Position numbers and translations under genes: made by a program | The notes under the pieces: model-generated | Databases searched by the model: none | Told to the model about the DNA's origin: nothing | What the model saw: only the letters and a program-made list of their open reading frames with translations | DNA from: Tolypothrix campylonemoides VB511288 | GTDB taxonomy: Bacteria > Cyanobacteriota > Cyanobacteriia > Cyanobacteriales > Nostocaceae | Assembly (NCBI GenBank): GCA_000828075.3 | Contig: JXCB02000033.1 | Location: forward strand, 232,700 to 286,506 | DNA: 53,807 bases | Direction: 5' to 3' | Shown: positions 7,938-17,744 of the stretch, in pieces | Layout of the letters: each line of letters starts with the position of its first letter | How positions within the stretch are numbered: the first letter of the stretch is position 1

Positions 7938-9284
7938 TTACCAAAACTTTTGCCGAATGCGATGCAGAAGTTCGCGACTTCCCTCAGTCCGCCAAATTTC
8001 AATGACTCGCGCCAATTTGCCACGTTTTACCACGGTCGGTGTAACTAGTTTACGTGTCTGTCGATCAGGTGCGTACTCTGCTTGCAAACAATACCGCTGG
8101 AGAGGTTCAACGACTTGCGACCAACTCAAAGATTCTCGCAACGGTTCAAATGCTGAAGCCCAAGATGATTTTGGACGTTCTAAGATTTGGGCGATCGCCT
8201 GCGCTACTGCTTCTACATCCAATGGTGGTACAGCTCTACCAACACCATACTCTTTTACCCATTCACTCGTGACATCGCCTTCACTCACAAGGACTGGTAA
8301 ACGCGCCCAAAGGTAATCTAATACTCGTGTGCGAATAGAATAACGGGTTTCTATGTGTGGTGGATGAAGAGTCACCCCAATATCAGCTTCACACAATAGC
8401 GCTTCTCTTTGTTCGTATGGTATCCACTCATAAAAGAAAATGGTACGGTCTTTCTCGCCAATTTCAGCAGCAAGCGCTTGGGTTTGTTCTGCCATTTTGT
8501 GAGGAGGAACCTGAGGATTAGGATGACGTGTTCCTAAAAACACCAGTCGTGCTTGCGGGTTCTTAGCTATAACTTGAGTCCAAGCTTTCACAAGGGTGAG
8601 AGGGTCGAGCCAGTCCCAAATACCACCGCCCCATAGTACAATACGAGCATCTTCTGGAAATGCAGGATGTATACCGCGTAATGTAGGATTTGGACGAGGT
8701 TCTCGGTTAAGAAAGCCGATTCCTACGACATCTATCAAAGAACGCAGGCTAGTATCTTTGGCAAAATTGCGGGGGTTAATGCGTCCATTGGAAGCTAGTA
8801 CACCGATCCACAAATCTCGCTGGCGATCGCTTCCACAAATAAAAAAATCACCTAAACGCGCTAGGCTATTCGTCACATCTACTGCGCGATTATTCAAGCT
8901 TTCCTGTGCGGCGAGTGGCTTGTTGAGGTGGTAGTGTAAATTCTCTAGAATAAACGGGTCGTAAAGGTCAACGACGATACGTTTTTGTGTCTGGTGCAAG
9001 AATGGGAATTTTTCTACCATGTAACCAGACACCAAAGCAATATCGCTGTTTTCCACCAGGACTTGCAAACTTTTGGGGCGATCATCCCAGTAACGCACCA
9101 ACTTAATATTTGGGACTTGGAGAGTCGTTTCAGAAGGAATTGCGAGAGTTACATCCAACTCCTGACTGAGAACACGCGCTAATTCCAGGTAACGCATCCC
9201 CGGACCTGCCATTTTAGTATCTACCACATCATTGCTGACAATCAGCAAATGTGGGCGATTTTTAACATTTTCCAATTCAGGCAT
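7938..9284 (-). CDS. glycosyltransferase (GT-B, GT4-like)
   Basis: 448 residues starting at ATG 9282-9284. The preceding gene's TAA and this ATG share one base (TAATG), suggesting coupled translation. N-terminal HLLIVSNDVVDTKMAGPGMRY resembles GT4 proteins with an acceptor loop; the C-terminal domain has IVLWGGGIWDWLDP, LVFLGTRHPNP and GVTLHPPHIETRYSIRTRVLDYL. The classical E-x7-E is not evident; an IETRYSIRTRVLDY segment occupies that position. Expected to act in the cytoplasm on the cluster's glycan; specificity unknown. The C-terminal 50 residues are basic. Confidence 0.85.
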   Translation of the reverse strand: MPELENVKNRPHLLIVSNDVVDTKMAGPGMRYLELARVLSQELDVTLAIPSETTLQVPNIKLVRYWDDRPKSLQVLVENSDIALVSGYMVEKFPFLHQTQKRIVVDLYDPFILENLHYHLNKPLAAQESLNNRAVDVTNSLARLGDFFICGSDRQRDLWIGVLASNGRINPRNFAKDTSLRSLIDVVGIGFLNREPRPNPTLRGIHPAFPEDARIVLWGGGIWDWLDPLTLVKAWTQVIAKNPQARLVFLGTRHPNPQVPPHKMAEQTQALAAEIGEKDRTIFFYEWIPYEQREALLCEADIGVTLHPPHIETRYSIRTRVLDYLWARLPVLVSEGDVTSEWVKEYGVGRAVPPLDVEAVAQAIAQILERPKSSWASAFEPLRESLSWSQVVEPLQRYCLQAEYAPDRQTRKLVTPTVVKRGKLARVIEIWRTEGSRELLHRIRQKFW

Positions 9285-10588
9285 TAATTAAATTTTGATT
9301 GCAACATTTCTTTGAGTTTAAACCACTGATTTCTCAGTTGCCAGAATCTACTTTTTTCCATATATTCAACTAAAGCTTGTAATCGTTGAATTTCTGCCTC
9401 TTTATGTTTTAATTCTGTCTCTAAGTGAGAGCTATTTATATTTTTGTTAGTTATTTTCGTTATATATTCCAATCTATTTTTAATTTTTTGCCCAATTATT
9501 TTAGGGCTTAACAACAGTTTGATCTGTTCAGAAGCTTTTTTGCCTATCTGCTTTGCTTCTTCATAATTATTAAATACGTATTGCATTAGGTATGCAGCAT
9601 GGTCAATATCTGGTTCTGCCCATATATTTCCTTTTTTGTAATGCGCGTAATCTTCTGTTAAGCTAATTAAACAGTACTTGACAGGAAAACTATTATTAAC
9701 ATTCATAAAGTCAGTGTTTCCTGAGTAAGCAGTTGCTATGACTGGTTTTCCGTAGAACATTGCTTCAGCAATTGTCAAGCCGAACCCTTCTGAACGATGT
9801 AAAGATACGTAGCAGTCACAATGATAAATGAGTGCATGAAGCTCGTCTTTTAGCAAATATTTGTCAATAAAGTTAATATTTTTAAAGTTTTTAACTAAAT
9901 CTTTTAACTGTTTATATTTTTCCGGAAATTTGTTGGCATTAGAAAACTTAAGAACGAGTAAGACTTTTTCATCCTCTTTGCCGAAAGCTTGCTCAAAAGC
10001 TTCAATAACTGCTATGGGATTTTTGCGTTCAAATACGCTGTAAAAATCAAATACAAAGAGAAAAATAAATTTGTTATCTGGTAACCCTAGTGATTGTTTA
10101 CTTGCTGTAGGTTCTGGTAGCGAAATACTATGTGTGATTTTAATGACTGGGATAGGTGAGAGTGGGGCGATCGCCTCCACACTGTAACTGCTAGGAGTCC
10201 AGATTTCATCAAAAAGGTTCAATGTAGGTAGCCATTCTTCGGGAAAATTTGGAAGTTCCCATGCCCAATACCCAATATTATATTTCTTTTGAAAATATTC
10301 AATGCCTACAGAGTTGATAAAAAAATTTATCATATCCCCATTGACATGAATAATATTAATTGGATAGGGGTTATCATCGGAAAAATTTGTATAAGTATAA
10401 TCTAATTTCCGATGAAATGTATTAAAAGTGCAATTATTAAGAACCAAAGGAATATTAACCGCTTCAAGTGCTCTAATCGTTGCTCTCACTCCTTCTCCTA
10501 GACCAAATTCACTATTAACATAACCTGAAATGTTAACGCCGGGAAAACAGCTCTTGGCTACGGAGGAAATTTCTGTTTCTGAATGCAT
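9284..10588 (-). CDS. GT4-family glycosyltransferase with coiled-coil tail
   Basis: 434 residues from ATG 10586-10588; a TTG three codons upstream is an alternative. NISGYVNSEFGLGEGVRATIRAL at the N-terminus and HRSEGFGLTIAEAMFYGKPVIAT (containing E-x7-E) in the C-terminal domain identify a retaining GT-B enzyme. The last 50 residues form a short coiled coil (LETELKHKEAEIQRLQALVEYME) followed by SRFWQLRNQWFKLKEML, a tail often seen on cyanobacterial polysaccharide glycosyltransferases that probably serves oligomerisation or membrane association. The stop overlaps the next gene by one base. Confidence 0.88.
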   Translation of the reverse strand: MHSETEISSVAKSCFPGVNISGYVNSEFGLGEGVRATIRALEAVNIPLVLNNCTFNTFHRKLDYTYTNFSDDNPYPINIIHVNGDMINFFINSVGIEYFQKKYNIGYWAWELPNFPEEWLPTLNLFDEIWTPSSYSVEAIAPLSPIPVIKITHSISLPEPTASKQSLGLPDNKFIFLFVFDFYSVFERKNPIAVIEAFEQAFGKEDEKVLLVLKFSNANKFPEKYKQLKDLVKNFKNINFIDKYLLKDELHALIYHCDCYVSLHRSEGFGLTIAEAMFYGKPVIATAYSGNTDFMNVNNSFPVKYCLISLTEDYAHYKKGNIWAEPDIDHAAYLMQYVFNNYEEAKQIGKKASEQIKLLLSPKIIGQKIKNRLEYITKITNKNINSSHLETELKHKEAEIQRLQALVEYMEKSRFWQLRNQWFKLKEMLQSKFN

Positions 10589-10597
10589 ATTAGGCAA

Positions 10598-11566
10598 TTA
10601 CTTATTTTCGCTCAGTTGTTTGAGGTCATAATCAACCATTAACTCTACCAATTCCTTAAATGAGTACTGAGGCTGCCAAGCCAATTTAGTCTTAATTTTA
10701 TCAATGCAACCAACCAATTGTACTGGTTCATCAGGGCGGTAGAATGCAGGGTCAACTGAAACGTAATTTTGCCAATCGAGTCCAACACTGTTGAAAGCAC
10801 ACTCAACCAGTTCTCTAACGGAGTGCGTTTCACCACTTGCGATGATGTAGTCGTCAGGTTGTTCTTGCTGCAACATTAGCCACATAGCATAAACAGCATC
10901 TTTGGCGTAGCACCAGTCACGACGAGCATCCAGGTTACCTAATTTTATTTCGTTGGCTAGACCAAGTTTTATCTTGGCAGCTGCTTGGGTGATTTTCCGA
11001 AATACGAATTCTGCACCACGTCGTGCAGATTCGTGGGTATAAGTTATACCACAGCAAGCGTAAAGCTTGTATTGTTGGCGATAGTTGATCGTCATCCAAT
11101 GAGCGTATGCTTTGGCGACACCGTAGGGGTTACGGGGACGAAAGGCGGTGCGTTCAGTTTGAGGTGATTCGTCCGGTTGACCGAAAACTTCGCTACTGGA
11201 AGCTTGGTAGAATTTGGCATCCGGTTTGCAGCGACGGATAGATTCTAGCAGACGAGAAACACCGAGGGCAGTGTATTCAGCAGTAAGGGCTGGTTGTGTC
11301 CAGGAGAGGGGGACATAGCTTTGGGACGCGAGGTTGTAAATTTCGTCCGGTTGTGTTTCACTAACAACATCCATTAAGGAAGTTTGATCCAAAAGGTCGC
11401 CGGATACAATTTGGATCTGATTGAAGAGATGGCTAACACGCTCCAAGTTACTTGTGCTAGAGCGGCGGACTAAGCCAAATACTTGGTAGCCTTTGGTTAG
11501 TAGTAGTTCGGCAAGATAAGAACCGTCTTGTCCAGTTAATCCAGTGATCAGGGCTTTTTTAGTCAT
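10598..11566 (-). CDS. gmd: GDP-mannose 4,6-dehydratase family protein (copy 1)
   Basis: 322 residues. N-terminal [12 protein letters not shown] (NADP-binding GxxGxxG), RRSS, then YQASSSEVFG (catalytic Ser and Glu) and YGVAK (catalytic Tyr-x3-Lys), with DARRDWCYAKD and [10 protein letters not shown] typical of GMD. The reaction is GDP-D-mannose to GDP-4-keto-6-deoxymannose, the precursor of GDP-fucose, rhamnose or perosamine. It is clearly diverged from the second copy (22602-23681) and shorter (322 against 359), with THESARRG in place of NHESPRRG, so its substrate or role may differ. The next GT gene starts near its stop. Confidence 0.85.
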   Translation of the reverse strand: MTKKALITGLTGQDGSYLAELLLTKGYQVFGLVRRSSTSNLERVSHLFNQIQIVSGDLLDQTSLMDVVSETQPDEIYNLASQSYVPLSWTQPALTAEYTALGVSRLLESIRRCKPDAKFYQASSSEVFGQPDESPQTERTAFRPRNPYGVAKAYAHWMTINYRQQYKLYACCGITYTHESARRGAEFVFRKITQAAAKIKLGLANEIKLGNLDARRDWCYAKDAVYAMWLMLQQEQPDDYIIASGETHSVRELVECAFNSVGLDWQNYVSVDPAFYRPDEPVQLVGCIDKIKTKLAWQPQYSFKELVELMVDYDLKQLSENK

Positions 11567-11633
11567 TGATTTACCGTTTTACTTATTAGGGCAGAAGATG
11601 TATCTGGTAAAACTCAGTGGAACACGAGAAGTT

Positions 11634-12002
11634 TTATTTTTTCCAGACTACTAAAATAACTCCACTCATAATCAAGGTCAAACCTATAAGGCGAATTAAG
11701 GGAATGGGTTCTTTGAATATGAAGTAACCTAGTAGGACTGAGAAAATATAAACGAGGGAGACGGATGGACCCGCAACGCTCAGGCTGACTCTGGTTAAAA
11801 GTAGGATATAAGCTAAAGCACCTAGAGCGTAGCAAGTTAGCCCTATTAAAAGTTCAGGTGTTGTCAAAATGCTTAAAATGTGATTAACCGCATTTCCTGC
11901 ATGAACTCTGCCTAACTTAAGTGCTCCTGCTTTTAAAAAAAATTGCCCTGCTACACTAGTTATGACTGATATCAGAAGTAAACTAAATTCTTGCAGTGTC
12001 AC
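11634..12002 (-). CDS. SMR/EamA-type small membrane protein (candidate lipid-linked sugar flippase)
   Basis: 122 residues with four hydrophobic helices (about 4-25, 45-65, 70-92, 97-118). Start is GTG 12000-12002 with AAAAGGAAA upstream. The SMR/DMT-like pattern (SVAGQFFLKAG, PSVSLVYIFSVLLGYFIFKEP) matches ArnE/ArnF-type and other small flippase subunits. It lies between a GT-C membrane transferase and gmd, and near a DPM-like GT2, so it most likely flips an undecaprenyl-phosphate sugar rather than exporting drugs; this is inference from neighbours. Confidence 0.75.
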   Translation of the reverse strand: MTLQEFSLLLISVITSVAGQFFLKAGALKLGRVHAGNAVNHILSILTTPELLIGLTCYALGALAYILLLTRVSLSVAGPSVSLVYIFSVLLGYFIFKEPIPLIRLIGLTLIMSGVILVVWKK

Positions 12003-12135
12003 AAATATTTCCTTTTGATATATTTTGATATATGTAATATGTAGAAGAATTTTACATGATTAACTTATCATGTTAGTACAGTGATGCAAGCTTTTTGAGC
12101 ATGACCTGCTTGAGGATTTTATTTGGTTTTGCACA

Positions 12136-14379
12136 CTACTGAGCCACAACTTCTACAGGAATTTTTAGAGAGTTAGCGTTTTTATCATCAAAGCAAGCCA
12201 CTCCCTCTTGAACCATTGTCAAAGCCAAATAATATTTTCCAGGCTTATCAGGAAATTTGATAGTTGCGTTTAACTTCTGGAAGCTTTGCACAGCTAAGTT
12301 TTTCGGTAAAGGAGTGCGATTGGCTTTGCCACTGCCCCTTGGGCAATCGCCATCAAAGACAATAACTTTACCATTAGCATCTAACCAGTGATACGCAAGA
12401 TTCACAGGATAAGCACCTGTGTTCTGCCATATGGAATCACTAGTATTTTTCACAATTACTGGAATTTTTACTGTCTTGTTAACCTTACCACATTTTAATG
12501 GTTCTAAGACTTGTATTTCTTGAGCAAAATGGCGTTTTTCCTCAATGATTACCGGAAACGTATAAAACTGATCTACATTGTTGTTTTTTGGGTTGTTTTT
12601 TGGAAACTCACCAACTCCTTCAGCTATCAAATCAAATGCAAGTTTGTAGGTACCTAGTTCTTTAGGAAATGAAATCGAACCAATTGCATGAGCAGTTTCG
12701 TTTTCTTTGGTTACACCAGAAATATAGAGACGCACCTCTTTAACTGGCTGATTCTTGTTGTCGTAGAATATTCCTCTCACACGCGCTTCGCCTTTTTTAA
12801 GTGCAGACTGATAACCATACCAGGTTGATATACCTGTATTTTCTAGATAAGCTTTCAGAAATTTTTCAGAACCTGGTTTCACTGAAATTAACGAATTTAC
12901 AGGTTGACCTTTTTCGTCTGTTACTTGCTTTATTATTCCACTTAAACCCTGGAGATACACTGCTTTAGTTGTGGATGGTTTAATAATTTTGTGAAATAAA
13001 GAGTTAGCATTTCTCTCTATTTGGCTGTCTCTAAACTGCCATAGTCTATACTGATATTTATCGGCATTTAGAGGAATGCCATTCCATAAAAAACCTGCTA
13101 CCCCACTGAAAGCACCTATAATTTGAGTTAAGATAGAATATATTAAAAAAATAAGAAAAACTACAAAATAATAACTTTTTATTTTTTCTTTTTTTTGATT
13201 GATTAGATAATTTGCTAAAAAATAATTTATTAAGTAGCAAGCTACAGGCATTATATCAGTTGTAAATCTTGGACCGTAAGAATGTCCTGCCCACCAGACC
13301 GTATAAAAAAAATAACTTATTAGTAAAAATATAGAACAAATAGTTATGCATCCTACCAATTTTTCGTCTTTCTCAAACCTTGACTTCAAAACATAATAAA
13401 CTCCAGGTAATGAAAACAAAACAATAGGCGAAAAAATAAGAACACCTCGACTTGGACTAATTAGCGTTCCTAAAAATGCATTGATAAAATTATTGAATGT
13501 AAATAAGTAGGGCGGCTCATTAAACATTTTGGAATAACCTCCGCTTAAGTTTCCAAAATAGTATAAATTCCACGCTAAACTAGGAATCGCTGAAACTAAA
13601 CCAAAAAACAAACAAACAACTTTAAATCGATAAGTAAAGATTGAGTAAACAATTATTCCAATAGAAAACAAAGTACTAGTAGGACGAATACCTGGAAGCA
13701 AGCCACAAGCAACTCCTGCTAATAACAACCACTTTTTTTGATTTAGTTGTGACGTACGATTTGCTTTTAGTAAACAAAATATAGAGCTTACAAGTGCTAA
13801 GTTAGATATTCCATGTTGCCATAACCCTTGAGAACTTGTCACCCATGTATTTGTAGCAAATGCAAATATAAAGGTTGATATTAAAGAGACACTTCTATTG
13901 AATTTTAGTCTAGAAGATAAATAGAATATAACAACTGTACCAGCGGTTGTTACTGTTGCAGCAATTTTTTCAAAAAAGAGTCTAGGTACTTCAAAGTTTG
14001 GAGATGTTAAATTAATAAACTCGCCATGATAATATATCAATTTTAAATAGACATAAAAAAGCAGGTATAAAGGGAAAGTAACAATAGCAGGTCCTATGGG
14101 ATAGGTAGAGCTAAGATGACCATTGTTACCCTCAGCAAAAGCATAAGAAAAACCTTTTTCTACTAAATAGCTGTTCCTAAAAGCGTCTAGATGCAGAGTA
14201 TGGTTTTCAAGTAAGTTGAATGCCAGTAATGTATTTGGAACTGAATCTCCAGAACTGATTGTTACTCCATTAGCTAAATAAATTGCAGCAGAAATAAAGA
14301 AGATTAGCAGAACATCGCTTTTAGTAAAAATACTACACTGAGCAGCATTCTTTATTGTTTTAAGAATTAATTTTGTCAT
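12136..14379 (-). CDS. GT-C membrane glycosyltransferase with two periplasmic beta domains
   Basis: 747 residues. The first 430 or so hold about ten to twelve hydrophobic helices, with an acidic first-loop motif (SSGDSVPNT) like the catalytic loop of ArnT/PMT-type enzymes. The soluble C-terminal third contains two related beta-sandwich-like segments: residues about 501-616 (KELGTYKLAFDLIAEGVGEF) and 621-747 (AYHW, VFDG, KPGKYYLALTMVQEGVACF). The second has a clear homologue at the C-terminus of the methyltransferase at 19397-21241. It would transfer a sugar from a polyprenyl-phosphate donor on the outer face of the membrane. The acceptor is unknown; the GT2 and small membrane protein alongside would supply the donor. 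Confidence 0.75.
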   Translation of the reverse strand: MTKLILKTIKNAAQCSIFTKSDVLLIFFISAAIYLANGVTISSGDSVPNTLLAFNLLENHTLHLDAFRNSYLVEKGFSYAFAEGNNGHLSSTYPIGPAIVTFPLYLLFYVYLKLIYYHGEFINLTSPNFEVPRLFFEKIAATVTTAGTVVIFYLSSRLKFNRSVSLISTFIFAFATNTWVTSSQGLWQHGISNLALVSSIFCLLKANRTSQLNQKKWLLLAGVACGLLPGIRPTSTLFSIGIIVYSIFTYRFKVVCLFFGLVSAIPSLAWNLYYFGNLSGGYSKMFNEPPYLFTFNNFINAFLGTLISPSRGVLIFSPIVLFSLPGVYYVLKSRFEKDEKLVGCITICSIFLLISYFFYTVWWAGHSYGPRFTTDIMPVACYLINYFLANYLINQKKEKIKSYYFVVFLIFLIYSILTQIIGAFSGVAGFLWNGIPLNADKYQYRLWQFRDSQIERNANSLFHKIIKPSTTKAVYLQGLSGIIKQVTDEKGQPVNSLISVKPGSEKFLKAYLENTGISTWYGYQSALKKGEARVRGIFYDNKNQPVKEVRLYISGVTKENETAHAIGSISFPKELGTYKLAFDLIAEGVGEFPKNNPKNNNVDQFYTFPVIIEEKRHFAQEIQVLEPLKCGKVNKTVKIPVIVKNTSDSIWQNTGAYPVNLAYHWLDANGKVIVFDGDCPRGSGKANRTPLPKNLAVQSFQKLNATIKFPDKPGKYYLALTMVQEGVACFDDKNANSLKIPVEVVAQ

Positions 14380-14451
14380 TTGATACTAAGACAACTTTCC
14401 TATTTTTGCTGACAGACGTTGTCGTACAAGAAAAATTATGTTTTATAAAAT

Positions 14452-15138
14452 TTAAAATAAGTTGTACTTCAAAATACAATATATTGCTTGAAATCCATCT
14501 TTCCAACCTATCTTTTTACCCTCTTTATACGTACGACCGTAATAGGATATGCCAACTTCATAAATGCGACATCCCATTTTGGCTACCTTTGCTGTTATTT
14601 CAGGTTCAAATCCAAAACGATTTTCTTCTATTTTGATAGATTGAATCACTTCTCGTCGAAAAGCTTTGTAACATGTTTCCATATCTGTTATGTTTATATT
14701 TGTAAACATATTAGACAACATTGTGAGAAATCCGTTTCCTAGTCTGTGCCAATAGTACACAACTCTATGAGGTCTACCACTTTGAAAACGAGAGCCGAAA
14801 ACCACATCAGCCCTATTGTATAAAATAGGTCGAATCATGGTTGGATATTCTTGAGGGTCATATTCTAAATCAGCATCTTGAACAATGACAATATCGCCAG
14901 TAGCAGCAGCAAATCCAGTACGTAAGGCAGCACCTTTACCTCTATTTTTTGAGTGATAAATAATTTGGTCAACCTGTGATTCTAATTTTGTTCTTAAAAG
15001 TTCCCGTGTACCATCGGTTGAACAGTCATCAACAATAATGATTTCACAATTTTTAACTGGAGATGCTTTAACAGCTTCAATAACTTGTCCAATTGTTCCG
15101 ATTTCGTTATAGCAGGGTATAACCACAGAAAGTTTCAT
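14452..15138 (-). CDS. GT2 glycosyltransferase, dolichyl/polyprenyl-phosphate sugar synthase-like
   Basis: 228 residues from ATG 15136-15138, chosen because GGAGG lies 8 bp upstream. GT-A fold: [26 protein letters not shown] and the metal-binding [10 protein letters not shown]. This is the DPM1/GtrB-like layout without C-terminal membrane helices. The likely reaction is transfer of a hexose from a nucleotide sugar to undecaprenyl phosphate at the inner face of the membrane. With the GT-C protein and SMR-type protein downstream it forms a plausible three-component glycosylation set. Confidence 0.88.
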   Translation of the reverse strand: MKLSVVIPCYNEIGTIGQVIEAVKASPVKNCEIIIVDDCSTDGTRELLRTKLESQVDQIIYHSKNRGKGAALRTGFAAATGDIVIVQDADLEYDPQEYPTMIRPILYNRADVVFGSRFQSGRPHRVVYYWHRLGNGFLTMLSNMFTNINITDMETCYKAFRREVIQSIKIEENRFGFEPEITAKVAKMGCRIYEVGISYYGRTYKEGKKIGWKDGFQAIYCILKYNLF

Positions 15139-15410
15139 GTCCAAACCTCCTATAGGATAAACAAAACTGTTCAGCTATATCTGAAATTATTGATGAGTAA
15201 ACTGCTTGCAGCTTGTAACCTCAACCAATACTTTTTTCAATGGGGTTTAGACTAAATCGGGAAAAAAAGCGGATACCCATGTTAAGATAACCGCTTTATG
15301 GTCAATGCTAAGAAACAAAAAAAAGCACAGCTTGACAGTAAAAAAATTTATTATTTTCCCAAAAAGCTACAAGCTCAATTAAGTATAAAATAAAAAGGTT
15401 GTATAGTTCC
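15139..15410. other. intergenic region with hairpin
   Basis: AT-rich spacer of 272 bp. An inverted repeat AAGCGG...CCGCTT (about 15268-15297) with 18 bp between the arms could be a weak terminator after the GT4 gene at 15411-16598. No ORF or promoter is convincing. Confidence 0.4.
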
Positions 15411-16598
15411 TTAAATATATTTTTCAAGAGTTTCCAAAAGATTATTTTTTACACTACTAAAACCATAATTTTCTACCACATATTTCCTTGCTATCTCACC
15501 CGTCTCAGTCAGATGATTCTGATTTGCCATTATTTCTTGTATTCCTTTAGCAAAGTCTTCATAGTTATGGTAAATCTTACCGCTACCACTACGTACAACG
15601 TGTTCAACCAATACTTGACAAGAGCCATTGACTAAGACTGGAGTACGTTGAGCCATTGCCTCTAAAGTGACTATACTAAAACTTTCGTATGGTGAAGGCA
15701 TAACAAAAATAGATGCCCCAGCCATAAGTTGAAACTTTTCTTGAGAAGAAACAAAGCCTCTAAATTCAATGTCTGGATGAGATGGTATTTCCATTTCCGC
15801 TTTACCTGTCAAAATTAAACGCAAGTTTGATGGCTGACTTTTCTTAAACTGAATGAAGAAATTGATTAAGTCATTACATCCCTTACTTGGATCAATACGA
15901 CCACAGTAAAGTAAATAAGGGTATTCAGCTTTGAAAGGACTACAAGGTAGCGTTTCAACTGCCATAGAGACAACACGACCCGGTAATTCTCCCCATAAGT
16001 TTTCCCCTACAAGTTTTTCAGCATTAGTCAACCAAATCCAAGAGCGAATTCGGCGATACATATATTTATAAGCAGTTAGGTATGCTGCTGGTTCATCATG
16101 GAGTGTTGGGACTAGCAAAACCTTGGAAAACGGAACCTGAGTTACTCCAAAGTAAGTGGTTGGATAAAGATAAGTTGCAAATATGATAGCCTCATAGTCA
16201 GTAGACCGCTCTCTCAAAAAAGACAGCATGGGTTCTGAGTAAGGACCTTGACGGCGAATAAATTCTTCTTGCAGCGCAATACTCCAAGGTATCAGTTTGC
16301 TATTCTCTGTCTGAGTCTGTTTTCGGTCATTAAACTCTCGTAGAAGGCGTTCATGTATTCTGTGCCAGTACTCACTTCGCCCTATAGTTACCGGAAAGCG
16401 ATAAACGTTTATGCCTTGCTTTGTTTCACAACCAGGAGATAGTACATTAGCCCAAGTTATATAATCTAATGCCGTTGTTGTGATGACATCAACTTTAAAT
16501 TCATCACTCAGCAAAGTAGCATATTGCCATGCTAAAGCTTCTGAGCCTCCTACTATGCTTTCATGGCATCTTTGAACAACAATTGCAATCTTTTTCAT
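15411..16598 (-). CDS. GT4-family glycosyltransferase
   Basis: 395 residues. N-terminal IAIVVQRCHESIVGGSEALAW gives the GT-B acceptor-domain opening; the C-terminal domain has YLLYCGRIDPSKGC and PSPYESFSIVTLEAMAQRTPV with the E-x7-E motif. Its ATG overlaps the stop of the upstream gene (ATGA at 16595-16598), so the two transferases are translationally coupled and probably add successive sugars to the same chain. Cytoplasmic. Donor not known. Confidence 0.9.
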   Translation of the reverse strand: MKKIAIVVQRCHESIVGGSEALAWQYATLLSDEFKVDVITTTALDYITWANVLSPGCETKQGINVYRFPVTIGRSEYWHRIHERLLREFNDRKQTQTENSKLIPWSIALQEEFIRRQGPYSEPMLSFLRERSTDYEAIIFATYLYPTTYFGVTQVPFSKVLLVPTLHDEPAAYLTAYKYMYRRIRSWIWLTNAEKLVGENLWGELPGRVVSMAVETLPCSPFKAEYPYLLYCGRIDPSKGCNDLINFFIQFKKSQPSNLRLILTGKAEMEIPSHPDIEFRGFVSSQEKFQLMAGASIFVMPSPYESFSIVTLEAMAQRTPVLVNGSCQVLVEHVVRSGSGKIYHNYEDFAKGIQEIMANQNHLTETGEIARKYVVENYGFSSVKNNLLETLEKYI

Positions 16599-17683
16599 TC
16601 TATGCTTTTAATAAATTTTAGAAAACTGGTTTCAATTTGTTCATTTGTAAAAGCTTCGTTGTATCGCCGCCATCCAAGTTCACCAAGATTAGCGCTAATC
16701 ATTTCATCCCTAGCTACACAGTCTACTGACCCAGCCAGTAGATAAGGATCAGGCTGATCCCAAACCAAACCTGCTTTTCCTACTGTGTAAGGAATTGCAG
16801 TTGAACCGTAAGCTACAATTGGCAATTTCATTGCCATAGCTTCGACCAGTGGGACACAAAACCCTTCATGTTCACTGGTAATCATAAAAATATTAGAGAC
16901 AAGATAGTAGGCTTTAAGAGCTTCGATAGAAACTCCTCCTGTAAAGACTACTGAATCTTGTAAACCCAAATCGCTAACTTTTTGATAAATAAATGTAGTG
17001 TAACTGCTTAAGCGATCGTCTTCTTTTCCAACAATGAAAAGGCGACTGTTTCTGTTATAGGTCGTGTGATAAATGTTAAAAGCGTCAATTAGGGTTGCGT
17101 GTCCTTTATTTGGAGCGAAACGACCAACCATTAAAATGTTGACTTTTCCATCTATGTATCTATCTAAAACGCTAATATCCGCGTCTATATATTGCAAATC
17201 TTCAATATGATGGAAAGGAGGTAAGACCAAAATATTGTCTTTTTCAACATTGAGAGAATATAATTCAGATGCATTATATTCGGAATCAGCTAAGTAGAGA
17301 GCGTCCTGTATAGCAGCGATATGTTTCAGTTGTTCTCGTCCGGCACTACAAACGCTAGTATATTCTGCACTAATATTTTCATAAAATTTTTGTGGAGTGA
17401 CATTATGGTATTTTACAACCTTCTTACAATTAATTTCTTGCAGCAGATGAAGAGCATCATCCCAACCTACGGAATAGTGATAAATTAAAATATCAGATTT
17501 TCTTTGTAAAAATTTTCTAATTTCTTTTACATGCTTAATTTTATGTTTTTCACTGCTCCAGCCTGCTGCGAATACCTCAACTTCATAACCATTTCTAATT
17601 AGGGATTGATGCATCCCTATGACATCATTGCTGACAGCATCTCCATCTGCAATACACGGTGTTAAAATAGCAATTTTAATCAC
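16595..17683 (-). CDS. GT4-family glycosyltransferase
   Basis: 362 residues, GTG start at 17681-17683 with TATAGGATATC upstream as ribosome site. GT-B protein with ILMVGRFAPNKGHATLI, LFIVGKEDD and TSEHEGFCVPLVEAMAMKLPIV (E-x7-E). The N-terminal part is Cys- and His-rich for this family (YHNVTPQKFY), as in mannosyltransferases of the WbdB/WbdC type, but the specificity cannot be assigned. Overlaps the following GT by 4 bp. Confidence 0.9.
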   Translation of the reverse strand: MIKIAILTPCIADGDAVSNDVIGMHQSLIRNGYEVEVFAAGWSSEKHKIKHVKEIRKFLQRKSDILIYHYSVGWDDALHLLQEINCKKVVKYHNVTPQKFYENISAEYTSVCSAGREQLKHIAAIQDALYLADSEYNASELYSLNVEKDNILVLPPFHHIEDLQYIDADISVLDRYIDGKVNILMVGRFAPNKGHATLIDAFNIYHTTYNRNSRLFIVGKEDDRLSSYTTFIYQKVSDLGLQDSVVFTGGVSIEALKAYYLVSNIFMITSEHEGFCVPLVEAMAMKLPIVAYGSTAIPYTVGKAGLVWDQPDPYLLAGSVDCVARDEMISANLGELGWRRYNEAFTNEQIETSFLKFIKSIE

Positions 17684-17744
17684 GGTTGATATCCTATAAT
17701 AGGGAATCCTGAAAGTTCACTGTTTATTTTAGGATAATGCGAGC

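Noticed and set aside
10598-11566. Considered as a GDP-6-deoxy-4-keto reductase (RMD)
   Set aside because: It retains the GMD landmarks [14 protein letters not shown] and the DARRDW-YAKD segment, so GMD family is the better call.
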